DNA of 64,000 nt from Synaphobranchus kaupii (Eukaryota > Chordata > Actinopteri > Anguilliformes > Synaphobranchidae). Below, piece by piece: positions 22,926 to 33,618 of the stretch (positions are counted from its first letter, which is position 1; each line of letters begins with the position of its first letter). Position numbers and translations under genes: made by a program. A model generated the notes under the pieces. It saw nothing but the letters and a program-made list of their open reading frames with translations. It was not told the origin of the DNA and ran no database searches. The stretch lies in NCBI GenBank assembly GCA_029718625.1, contig CM056379.1, positions 66,119,626 through 66,183,625 of the forward strand. The letters are read 5' to 3'.

Positions 22926-24615
22926 GCGAAATGCATAAAATGCACCGTTTATACACGCTAAGAAAATCATACTAGAAACAATAATATTTGTAAAAAATGT
23001 TGTAGTAAAAGCATTTTCCCTTGCTTACAGTACTATACAGTACCTGATGCATTTTCGGTTTAGAAGACAAAAATCTCGTATAAATATGTTTAGGAAATTA
23101 AGTACTTACCAGTATATTCAGCTACAACTGTCAGATTAACCGTGAAGAGTTTCTTGTTACATTTCGCCAAAGTCCCGTACAGTCCACATTTCCACAGCGA
23201 CCATCCATCGCACTTAGGGCTAAAATACGTTGCTGTTATTGTGTAGAAACACATGCGCTTTTGTAAGTTTTTATTTTTTTATTTTTTATAAACGTACTTA
23301 CATAAGGCTAATTATGTTATGGTTATCTCACCAAAAAATAAGTTTTCAACATAAGGAAATGCCAAGTTACTCACGCATAGCCTACAAAGCACTGTCTATA
23401 AAGTCCTTAATTGCAATTTGAAAAAATTAGGCGTGCCTTTAAAAGTATTGATATCAAAATGTGGCCAAGTTACAACAAACAATATTGCCTATCGTAGCTC
23501 ACACTAATTAAACTAGCACTATTCCAAAACAATGCTATCCAAACTTTCCAAAAATATCCTAAATTATTTAATGCAACTTGGTCCTGTGTTTTTTCATCTT
23601 AGCATGTGAAGAGATTGTGGTCATTCAAACTTTAAACATCAAATAACAAAAATGGCCTCATGGAACAACATATCATTTCAACAAATTTTTTAAACAGTTG
23701 ACAAATAATTACACTCCAGAAAGGATATGTTTATACTTTGTTGTAAAGTTTACTTTAGAAAATGTACAGGTTTTAAAATGTTTGCTGCTGCTACAGATTT
23801 CTCTACAATTCACAAACAGACATTTACACTACGAACAATAATTTACAATAGAGAAAGGGGGGGATGAATAAATAAATGCAGATAAAAAATTTAAATATGT
23901 TTACGTTGAAATATGGTATACATTGTTTCATGTTATCAAATTCTGTGAAACTGACACCACAATGCAGTGAATAAATACATAATTCCTGCTTTTTGCCTTT
24001 TTAGTGGTGTTTTTTCTTATTCAGTTACACAGATATCGTGATATATCGTAGATGAATTGTCTTGCAATGTATCGCAGAATCGCTTTATTGTGTTACCATC
24101 GTTATCGTGGGCAACGTATCGTGATTAGGGGTGTCACGATTCTCCAAATCCGCAATTCGATTTGACTTTCGATTTTAAGGTCACTATTCGATTTTCGATT
24201 TTTTTTCAGCACAATTTCTTTTCCAGCACTATAGTCTAACTAATGGCTATGCCATTGTTAGACTATCGAGTCTTGATTTGTAAAGAAAAATACTTGTTTC
24301 TCAATAAGTAACTTTTACTTGAATAATAACAATTATAAATAATAACAAAAATATGAGAATATTTAAACACACCTAAACAGTTAAGAGCTTTATCAAAACT
24401 AGACTCTAGAATAAACAGTTGAACATTTACCACGCTATTAACAATTTACACATTGGTTTTATGCCCTGACAACGGTCATTTACATTTTCAAATTCTTCTT
24501 TAAAAAGATGAGCGTGTTCACATTCTTTGAACAGTTGAGAGCTTTAACAAACTAATATCTGAAATAATAAACAGTTGAACATGTACCACGCTATTAACTA
24601 TTTACACGTTTTTTT

Positions 24616-24915
24616 TCATGCCCTGACTGTCATTTGGGTTGTCATTTGAGTTGCCTGTGTCAATGTTTTTTTCCCAGTCAAATCTATTTCTTTGTGATGC
24701 CTGCGAATGTGTCCTGCCATATTTGACGTGTTGCCTGAGGTGGCGTATGGTACTCGCGTGTAGCATAGCCGACAAACTGTCGTTATTTTGTCAATGACGC
24801 GTTTGTTGTTTATATAACTCACGGGGAAGGCAAACTGTTGCCACACCGGTGACTTGAGGGAAGCAGGAGGATTTTCCAGTTCTGTTTCTCCATCTCCTAC
24901 TCCGGGAGTGGCCAT
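24616..24915 (-). CDS. BED-type zinc-finger fragment of hAT transposase
   Basis: 99 residues, open from MATPGVGDGE. Shows the BED signature: SPVWQQFAFP (aromatic pair, about residues 22-31), CRLC (about 48-51) and HIRRHH (about 68-73), followed by a short linker. In hAT transposases and host ZBED proteins the BED finger binds DNA at element ends. No dimerisation or catalytic region follows before the element end, so this is the N-terminal exon kept by a nonautonomous derivative. It could still be translated; no evidence of host domestication. Confidence 0.85.
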   Translation of the reverse strand: MATPGVGDGETELENPPASLKSPVWQQFAFPVSYINNKRVIDKITTVCRLCYTRVPYATSGNTSNMAGHIRRHHKEIDLTGKKTLTQATQMTTQMTVRA

Positions 24916-24986
24916 GGTGTGTCGAAAAGTAATGCTGGCTACCGCTAAGCTAACGTTAACTAGCAGCTGTGTCTTCTTTGAAATAT

Positions 24987-25331
24987 CAGTGTTTCCCCTA
25001 CCATTATCTTGGCCGGGCGCTCACCTGCCGCCCGGCTTGGACAAGAGGGGAAAAAAAATTTTTTAATGAAAAAAAATAATTTATATTATTCTTTTTTTTT
25101 TTTTATATAATCTTTTTTTTTATGTAGCTGCAATATTTCCCTTACCGCAGAATGCGGGAATGATCAAAATAGCATCTGGAAAAACCCAAAACAGCTTTGG
25201 TTTCCCGTTAGGCCTAATTAAAATTTTCAATGGCAGCGCTGATATTATGAGGGTGTAATTATAGTTTCCGCCTCTACGCAAAATGGCGCACTTTCACCGC
25301 CCGGCCTGAAAAAAAACTAGGGGAAACACTG
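24987..25331. mobile_element. Small TIR element (345 bp) nested in hAT
   Basis: Ends CAGTGTTTCCCCTA and, inverted, the same CAGTGTTTCCCCTA. Flanked by AATAT on both sides (24982-24986, 25332-25336), suggesting a 5-bp duplication. GGCCGGGCG/CGCCCGGC motifs pair inside. Family uncertain (hAT5-like is possible). This is the third level inside the Sleeping Beauty-type arm. Confidence 0.75.
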
Positions 25332-25702
25332 AATATCGTTGTTTTTTTTCTTCGGACGCACGCCTGCGTGGACGAACAAAATGCAGTAGAAGGCGTCAAG
25401 TTTCGTTTTGTCGGAAACGCTTACATTAGAGATGGCCAAGTAGGCTACTTTTTTTACATTTTACCCATCACATGAAAGGCTAAGAAGAGCGCGCGGGGGG
25501 CGGGGTGGAGAGAAAAAAAAAAACTTGGAGAATCGCGAACCAGCTTGTGATTTCGAAGTTCGAAATCGAACGCTCATTTCGATCGATTTTCGATTTCGAA
25601 TCGGTATCGTGACACCCCTAATCGTGATAGTATCGTATCGTGAGTTACTCTGTGATTCCCACCCCTAGTCAGAAGTTTACATTCAAGTTGACTGTGCCTT
25701 AA

Positions 25703-26067
25703 AGTTTTTTAATATTTGGTCACAAATCCTTTGCATGCCATGACTTTCTGATGTTTGTGACCCAACAACATCAAAAGACTCTTGATATCTTATTTTCTGG
25801 TACTCTTACAAGCTATGCTATAACGTCTCTGCATTCGAAAAGATCTCTATGGGAATTGAGGGGTGGGAATAGATTTAGCTGTAAATTATGCTGGAACAGT
25901 ATGGAATACATGATTAGTAAAATGGCTGTAAGTCATCAAGGGTCTGAGGTATCAAACAAGTCTCACACCATCACTCTGCTGCCAGATATGCAGTAGATAT
26001 GGATGGATCACTTTAAGGGTTGTTTCTCCTGACAAATTTTCCTATTGAACTCTATGGAAAAATAAGT
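25703..26067 (-). pseudogene. Tc1 transposase C-terminus remnant (third copy of a repeated core)
   Basis: Aligns by eye with both arms of the palindrome at 26762-27928 (shared GATATCTTATTTTC, TAAATTA, GGATCACT, GTCAGGAGAAAC). On the minus strand the end nearest 25,703 reads ACKGFVTKY, a Tc1-transposase C-terminus-like motif. It is joined directly to the Sleeping Beauty-type arm at about 25,702, forming a chimera. Confidence 0.6.
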
Positions 26068-26099
26068 CAGGAGAAACCCTTTTTTCCCAAAAAGTTGGG

Positions 26100-26330
26100 A
26101 AAAAGGCACAAAAATAAATAAATTTTTTAAAAAGGAAGGTTGTGGAATGTTCAAAAACACTTCACAGGTAAACAGGTGAATAAGTAACAGGTGATGCTAT
26201 CATGATGCTGGGTATAAAAGGAGCGTCCACGAAGGCTTGGGTGTTTACGAGCAAGGATGGGTCGAGGTTCGCCACTTGTTGTCCTAAAACACAGAAGTTA
26301 GCATTTTTGAGCCATGGGTTCCCTCGACAG
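26100..26330 (+). promoter_or_regulatory. Tc1-type TATA promoter and transposase start remnant
   Basis: GGTATAAAAGGAGC (TATA at 26213-26220) lies about 40 bp before ATGGGTCGAGGTTCGCC (ATG at 26257), which reads MGRGSPL, a familiar Tc1-like transposase start. The frame decays within a few codons. The upstream repeat pair TTTTTCCC...GGGAAAAA (about 26,080-26,105) could form a hairpin. Confidence 0.55.
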
Positions 26331-26759
26331 ATTTCCAATGCTTTCTCCCCATAGGGTTTTCGGATCTGTGCCGAATATAAGGTCTGTGGTTAATATAAGC
26401 CAAAGAGAGTTTTCACATTTTGTTCTATGATTTTAAATTACACATAAATATCTTAACCATGAATTCTGAGGCTTATATATGGTTTTTAAAAGTATGTTGC
26501 GAACAAGTTTCTTTATTCAAACTATATAACTGGGCTTATCCACAGTAATGGAAAATTTTTGGTATGCCTCTATTGCTAACTGAACTGATGAAAACGCAAC
26601 AATTTTTTGTCAAACCCAGTGGTGAAATCAGATGTGGCACACCCTGGAAAGATGGCAGGAATAGTTTGGTGCAAAGAAAATACTTCCTTGCATTTTTTAT
26701 TTCAAATGAAGTTTCATGTCCACCCTACTATAAAGGAGTGAAAACATGACATGTCAACA
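26331..26759. other. Non-coding, unidentified
   Basis: AT-rich. No gene or repeat end recognised. Confidence 0.3.
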
Positions 26760-26761
26760 TA

Positions 26762-27928
26762 CAGTCAAGCCGGAAAGTCTCCCCACCCCTTTCACCTTCT
26801 CCACGTTTTATTACGTTACAGACATATTCCAAAATTGATTAAATTCATTTTTTCCCTCAAAATTCTACACACAACACCCCATAATGACAATGTGAAAAAC
26901 GTTTTTTTGAGATTTTTGCAAATTTATTAAAAATAAAAAAATAAAATTTCTCATTTACATAAGTATTCATACCCTTTGCTTTAACGTATTTTTAAAGTAT
27001 CATATTTCATATTTGGTCGCATATCCTTTACATGCTGTTACTTCCTGAAGTCTGTGACCATCAACATAAAAAAATTGTCGATATCTTATTTTCAGGTACT
27101 GTTACAAGCGATACTATAACCTCTCTGCATTTGAATGGATCTCTATGGAAATTGGGGGGTGAGACTAGATTCAGCTGTAAATTACACTGGTACAGTATGG
27201 AACACATGGCTGGCTAAATGGCTGTAAGTTATCAAGGGTCTGAGCTATCAAACGAGCCCCAAACCATCACTCTGTTGCCAGATATGGAGTAGATGTGGAA
27301 GGATCACTGCAAGGGTTATTTCTCCGGACTCATTTTCCTAAAGAACTCTATGGGGAAAAAAGTCAGGAGAAACAACCCTTAAAGTGATCCATCCACATCT
27401 ACTCCATATCTGGCAACAGAATGATGGTTTGGGGCTCGTTTGATAGCTCAGACCCTTGATAACTTACAGCCATTTAGCCAGCCATGTGTTCCATACTGTA
27501 CCAGTGTAATTTACAGCTGAATCTAGTCTCACCCCCCAATTTCCATAGAGATCCATTCAAATGCAGAGAGGTTATAGTATCGCTTGTAACAGTACCTGAA
27601 AATAAGATATCGACAGTTTTTTGATGTTGATGGTCACAGACTTCAGGAAGTAACAACATGTAAAGGATATGTGACCAAATATGAAATATGATACTTTAAA
27701 AATACGTTAAAGCAAAGGGTATGAATACTTATGTAAATGAGAAATTTTATTTTTTTATTTTTAATAAATTTGCTAAAATCTCAAAAAAACTTTTTTCACA
27801 TTGTCATTATGGGGTGTTGTGTGTAGATGTTTGAGGCAAAAAATGAACTCAATCTATTGTAGTATAAGTCTGTAACGTAATAAAACGTGGAGAAGGTGAA
27901 AGGGTGGGGAGACTTTCCGGCTTGACTG
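26762..27928. mobile_element. 1.17-kb palindromic Tc1 derivative (foldback)
   Basis: Two near-identical arms of about 580 bp in inverted orientation around about 27,345, ends CAGTCAAGCCGGAAAGTCTC on both sides, TA at 26760-26761 and 27929-27930. Each arm carries the same degenerate Tc1 transposase C-terminus (for example, 61 open codons at 27032-27214 and, inverted, 27477-27659). The element therefore looks like two 3' halves of one Tc1 element joined head to head. It has no complete transposase, so mobility would need one supplied in trans. Confidence 0.92.
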
Positions 27929-27930
27929 TA

Positions 27931-29599
27931 TATTAAACTAAAACATGATTAACATCACGTGTGAGGCTAAGATCTTCCCCCTATCACTTTGATAATAACT
28001 ACATCAGTAAACAAACTTATGTTTTCATTATGTTTTGAAGCAGTTTCATATTTTTTCTAAATTTTCAAAAATGTGGTTTATGCTCGCAACGGCGTCAGTC
28101 CCAGAAATTACGTGACGGGTTTTCACTGATTTGTTGTAAATACCAATTCGTATTTTTAATCTCTTGTAGTTCTGTAGAAAACCAGTTTCATTATACTGTA
28201 GATATTTTCCGTGAAGAGATGATCGTTTGCGAACAGAACGATTGTAAATTTTACAGTCTCAGAATTTTTCTGTTCGTAACAAGATTAAATGAATCTCTTC
28301 AAATACATGCTCCGGAAATACTGATTCTCGTTGCGTGAGCGATCAGTCTTGACATCCAGGAATGTCAACATGATGTCATTGTCAGCTATTTTTGTTTGGC
28401 TTTATTTCCCGCTACCAAAATTTGTGATCTGTCCTCGATATTACGAACACAACAGCAGCTACGAACAAGACCTCCTTCTTTGTTTGCGGCAAAATATTAA
28501 AGGGATTTAGTTTCTATACACCAACATTTTGAGAAAGGTATGTCTAAGTACATTTTGTGGCCTATTTTGGTAATGTTTTTAAAATACCACTAGTGATATC
28601 TTCAGCTTTTTCCTCTTCAGGAGTTGTGATTGTAACATTAGTATTATGTTGCATTAACACCTTTGCGCAGAAGGTGGCGCCGGCGGAAGCTTTTTGCTCA
28701 ACTCAGACATTCGTTGCTACTGCAGCCGAACTATGATTGGAAATCACAAACTCTGTGTTTTAAATTTATTGGTAGACGGTTCGTGACGATTTCTGCCGAA
28801 TACGTAGTTTCTAAGTGCCACTATTTCCCTGTAGCAAGTCCATTTATCAAGCAAACCCCACCTAGTCTATACCTACCTATGCGTGACATAGTGGACAATA
28901 TCGTCTATGTTTGAGTTCATACATATATTTATTCATCATATAAAATTAGAATAACGTCATAGCAACGAGATAAATCCAACAATAGCCTGATCGTATGCCA
29001 GAAAAGCCGTGAAAAGCCCTGCTCACTCAAATGCAAAATAAACTGTGAAAGTACTATCTCATTCTACCATGTATTCTACTAGCAATATATGCTACTAAAT
29101 ATGAAATAAATATACAATCCTACCATTGGTTTTACACATCGAGATGTTCCTTTCAAAATTCAGTTGTCATTTATTGTCTGGTACAATCGGTTTGAGAAAT
29201 ATACAACACTTTATACCGCTATTACACTATCTGAAACGTCGCCGCGTAATAAGCCCCATGCCCTATAAGCCTGTCTCATGCATTACAGTTCACTCTGGTT
29301 TAATTGTCGGCTTTTTTATCCAATAGAGTACATTATAACCGTCGCAACGGTATATGCCAAGTCTTTTTGGGTGCTTTGAGCAATTTACTACAGCCCAGCG
29401 TAACGGCAGTTTTCGTTTTAACTGTCTAGTATTACGCAAGCGATATACAATACGCATTATGCAGGATAATTCCCCTTTTGCGATATGTAAGTATTTTTGC
29501 GTCTAAAATACCGTTGGTCTCGCTGGCTACATACGTACGTTCGTGTTTCCACTCGAGCACTGTCTTTCCAAGTTTGATAGCCCTGTTGTTATTTTCGCA
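27931..29599. other. Non-coding intronic sequence
   Basis: No exon or repeat boundary identified. Near 28,530-28,540 TTTTGAGAAAG|GTATGT resembles a donor but no supported exon precedes it. Confidence 0.35.
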
Positions 29600-30360
29600 T
29601 TTTGAGTGCATTTCACATACTGTAGTGCAATCGTTAGCTAAATGTATTTTTGAACTAGGCTACCGATGTTCATTGAAGATAGAATATTTGGCAGCATTTT
29701 ACAGATGGTGGAAAACTATTTTATGTTCATGTTATCATACATAGTATAGGCTATGATGAATACGAGTCTCTTATGGCATGACAAGTGCTCATTCCAATTT
29801 ACTGTTGCGCTGATATGTGGTAGATTAAGGTAAAAATTTCCTTGGAGTTATTATGAATAGGAAAACTTAAAAGATTAAAAGAATACAGAAAAATGCAATC
29901 CCAGGACAAAAGTATACATACTGTAGAGTACAGGGACAAGTGATGTTTTATTGAGGTACAAGAGTGAATGATTAGGCAACATATTTAGGTGTATGTAACA
30001 CTGTGATATCAATGTTTTTTATCTTAAGCCACCAGAGGGAGCAAATGTGTATGCGTTATAATGTATAATATAATATAATATTTTATGACATGTTTTGCAT
30101 AGGGGTTTTGGACCCATAGATATCTACCCCCCTATACTGCTGAAAATATATAATTCTCACTTGGAAATTATGCACAAGTGAGTTTTATGAGCCCAAACTG
30201 TTGATTTGTAGTTAAATATTTCATAAATTTTTTTTATTTGCAGCAGTGCACAATTTAGCCATTTGGATAGATTTGGAGACACTAATGGACAACAGGATAC
30301 ACGGCTATATTTTGCATCATAGACCTTTAGTAGTTCTGCATATCATCCTCAGATTTTGCA
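29600..30360 (-). repeat. Segment duplicated in inverted orientation (copy B)
   Basis: Reverse-complement counterpart of about 11,990-13,252. It lacks the 575-bp hAT and so shows the uninterrupted target (AGTGAGTTTTATGAG near 30,178-30,192). Confidence 0.75.
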
Positions 30361-32024
30361 AAACTTGTGGACATGGAGTTTATGATCCAGGAAATGTATA
30401 TATATTACCGATTTCACTTATGTAGCTCTCAGCAAAATTAAAAAAAACTATTTTTAATTTTTTTCCCCTAAGTTTCTTTGCATTTGTGGCACTTTATTTT
30501 GACTTAAATTATGAAAATAAACAAATCTAAGTTTGTATTGTAAATGGTACACCTGTCTTCTTTCATTTAAGCCATTTACCAAGTTTATGTGATGCTCACA
30601 CCTGGAGTTATAAAGCCTTAAACAGAGCACCCCTAAATAGGTGAAATTTGCCATCTGCGCAAAGGGGTTAAGTAGTGTTTTTAAGACCAATCACCTAGTG
30701 TGATTTGCACAAAACTTGAATCGTTACTTGTTCACCAGTTTATAATGAAGAGCTACAGGATAGCCGTTTTGTTTTTTAATTGAAACATGTTTGGCCAGAA
30801 GTGTCTGTCCTTGTTAACAACATAACCAGTGTTATAGGAAAGCATATAAGCTTATAAGAAAAGTATGATGTTCATCTATGTACAAAATTTGTAACTTAGC
30901 TTTTTCAGTGGTACAATTTACAAAAACAGGCACAAGTTAAAACGAGAAATCAATTAATTGGGTTTTGATGGAGAATGCCTGTCCCCGTTACCAACATTAC
31001 CATAATTTACAGGACACAAAATATATAAAGGGAAAGGTGTGATTTTCTACTTTAAAAAATATGTACTTTTGCTTTCTTTATTGTATTTTCATTAAAGGTG
31101 GTTAAAATTTGTATGGTAACATCATTTAGATGGTATCAGTAAAGAATTACCAACGTCACCATTTTATTCTCAGAAAGAGTATAAACTCCATGTGTTGAAA
31201 GTACAATCAAAATTAAATGACACACAGACCTGTCAAACTCAGAGATGCTAGCTTTGTGTTTTTTATTGCTATTCTTGGGCCTTTTGTCTGTCCCTGTTCG
31301 TAGCGCTACCATGCTTGCAGTGTGAGCTATCACTGTTGACAATTTAATCTGAACAAAAAGTTTCTTTATCATCATAGTTTTTGATAATGTGCACTCTAAA
31401 GAATGAAATATGTAAAAATGACAATCTGTTCATCAACTTCATTTTTTGTCCTCCATGTCGCACAAATATACCCTGTTACCACGGACAAGCTCAACTATAG
31501 TTACTATATAAATACACATCATTACCTCAGAAGATCCTTGGCTGCTCTCAAGTGTAGCTAGCAGCTAGTCGTGTCAGCGCTCCTTTCAAACTTTTCCACA
31601 TTAACTTGTTTTACATGAAATTCAAGAATATGAATGAACACTATTTAAACCAAAGGTCTTTGTTAGCTTGCTAGCCAGCAAGCTAGTATGGCAAGCCGTT
31701 TTAACATTTATTCAACTTCCATAGCTAGCTACCTTATTAGTTCCAATTAGCTGCCTATTTTCCTAGCTAGTCGGCCATATATGAATTGGCTAACTACCTA
31801 GCTAGCAGCTGTTTGTGGCTACGTTTCATTTTGTAACCAAAATAAAACGCTCTAGTTAAATTAGCGGCACTTAGGACCGAGCTAGTTGGAGCAACTGGCT
31901 AGTAGCTAGGCAGTCCCAGTGTCTAGCTAACTTAGCTTTACTGAGCTTTTAAAACTAATGCTGACGTTGCTAGATTACCAGCGTTATTATAACATAGTAA
32001 CAGCACTGGACAACGATGTATTGC
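30361..32024. other. Non-coding intronic sequence
   Basis: No gene recognised. 31,550-31,930 is dense in TAGCTAGC/GCTAGC motifs, a low-complexity signature. Confidence 0.4.
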
Positions 32025-32255
32025 TCCACAGAGAATGCCTTGTTGCTCCAAGGCATTTGGTTACCTGTTCGTAGTGTACAGGGAATAATTTCCCCAAAAG
32101 CTATTGAGTGTTTTAGCTCACGGTTTATGTAATGCAGGCGAATAAGCTAGGTAACATTAGACCGAAGATTCACTACTTAAACTACTTTTCGGGAAAGATA
32201 TTCTATGTACATTACGAACAGGTAACAGAGAATGCTTTGGAGCAACAAAACTTGA
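32025..32255. repeat. Short inverted repeat, about 55-bp arms
   Basis: Left arm near CAGAGAATGCCTTGTTGCTC...TTACCTGTTCGTAGTGTACA and right arm near TGTACATTACGAACAGGTAA...GAGAATGCTTTGGAGCAAC are reverse complements with a few mismatches, around a loop centred near 32,140. Confidence 0.7.
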
Positions 32256-32775
32256 ATGCTGTCGTCGTTGGGTGGAGAGAAAACAACATCAAAAGTGGAT
32301 TCGCATGTAGGTACATATTCGTGATGTGGTAACTTAATTAAAATGAATATTTAGCCTATATCACAGATTCTGTGAATGCTTGTTTCTACCCAGATTGTTT
32401 AACATTAAACTCGCAATGAATCCACACTGTGGACTTGTAACGTTAACGCAACATACGCTAGTCTATCAATAGCATACAGGAGACCTTAGTAATATGTTAG
32501 CAAAATATCTTTATACGCATTTAGTCACAGTTTGGTTTTATAATGCTGATTTTGATGGGGCATTTGAGTTAATCACTCCTGTTAGTGCCTATCTCAATTA
32601 ATTAAATCTCTGGCAGATAGCTAGCTGTGCCGAATTAGTCTCTCTCTCTCGCTCGTTTTTTTTTTCTCCCCGAATCCGAATATTAATGAGCAACTTCGGG
32701 TAGAAAAAAATATCTGTTCCAACGCATTATTCGTGTTTTCCTGAATACGGTATTCGGCTCCGGATACACCCCTAT

Positions 32776-33618
32776 TATTTACGATCATATACAACGGTCC
32801 ATATGAACATTTGACAAACTGCAGTCTTGATATATTGCTCATGTCACAGCTAACTTACACAATGGATCTGGATGGGCATATAGAAAATCCTTCAAAAAAA
32901 CACCATAAACTCGTTTTCAAAGATGGGAAACTCACGGAGTGGTGACTGGTGTTCGTTGACGTTCTGACACTCGCAAAGTCAATCGTCGCAAAGTATGCTT
33001 CGTATCGGGTTTTAATTACCATTTTATTAAATCCATTGACTTGTATAGACACCAAAGGAGGTTTAGATGGACACATCCGCAGCTGGAAACCGGAAATACT
33101 TCGGAATTGTTTCAGAAAGTTTGTAGTTTTCTGTTGCTCACTAGCGGTCTTGGGCGTTCGCAGTGAAGGAATCAAGTCACATAAACGTACACTAATTTAG
33201 CAAAATGGATCCTTTTGAAGAGTTCGTACTAGCTGCAAAACAAACCCCGACCTGGTGACCCGGAAGCGGCTCCTCTTCTTCTACGGCAGCCTTCAAACTC
33301 AGCCTCCCAAAACTTCAAGCGGAAGTTTACAAACGTATGGCTGTACGGCGACTGAAAATAGTTATGTAAATCTTTAAACAGTTATATAAAACATGTTTTA
33401 AACGTAAATGTAAATTACAAGAAGACACCAGTGACCAGTCGGTGAGTTTCCCGTCTTTGAAAACGAGAGTTTATGGTGTTTTGTGAAAGATTTTCTATAT
33501 GCCCATCCAGATCCATTGCGTAAGTTAGCAGTGACATGAGCAATGTGCAATATATCTCAAGACTGCTGTTTGTCAAAATGTTGATATGGACCGTGGTATA
33601 TGATCGTAAATAACCTTA
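32776..33618. repeat. Inverted-repeat (foldback-like) element, about 190-bp arms
   Basis: Left arm from TTATTTACGATCATATACAA (about 32,774) to about 32,960, right arm from about 33,425 to ATGATCGTAAATAA (about 33,618). They are mutually reverse complementary with indels. Each arm, read inward, holds ATGGATCTGGATGGGCATAT (MDLDGHIEN). The centre is GC-richer. The arms could be duplicated exon sequence or foldback-transposon ends. No clear target duplication. Confidence 0.65.

Larger units (their letters stand above)
24126..25620 (-). mobile_element. Nested hAT element with BED exon, TSD ATCGTGAT
   Basis: 1.5 kb, ends TAGGGGTGTCACGATTCTCC and ...GGTATCGTGACACCCCTA with perfect 8-bp duplications ATCGTGAT at 24118-24125 and 25621-25628. 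Carries a BED zinc-finger ORF on the minus strand and is itself invaded by the 345-bp element at 24987-25331. Confidence 0.93.
20954..25667. mobile_element. hAT element (4.7 kb, itself nested), TSD GTCAGAAG
   Basis: Ends TAGGGGAGGGACAAAATATC... and ...GTGATTCCCACCCCTA with perfect 8-bp duplications GTCAGAAG at 20946-20953 and 25668-25675. It is inserted in the Sleeping Beauty-type arm. Its interior contains two further hATs (21103-22925, 24126-25620). Internal sequence about 23,240-23,900 recurs at 60.36-61.16 kb and, inverted, at 61.5-62.65 kb. No transposase ORF of its own is visible. Confidence 0.92.
20744..25702 (+). mobile_element. Sleeping Beauty-type Tc1 arm, split by hAT
   Basis: The left piece 20744-20953 starts CAATTGAAGTCAGAAGTTTA and closely follows the inverted repeat/direct repeat arm known from salmonid-type Tc1 elements, including the inner CAGTGGGTCAGAAG repeat. 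The arm resumes at 25668 with TTTACATTCAAGTTGACTG...CC and ends near 25702. A TA lies before it (20742-20743). Beyond 25702 a different Tc1 core follows, and no right arm of this type is present, so the element is a one-armed remnant. Confidence 0.88.
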
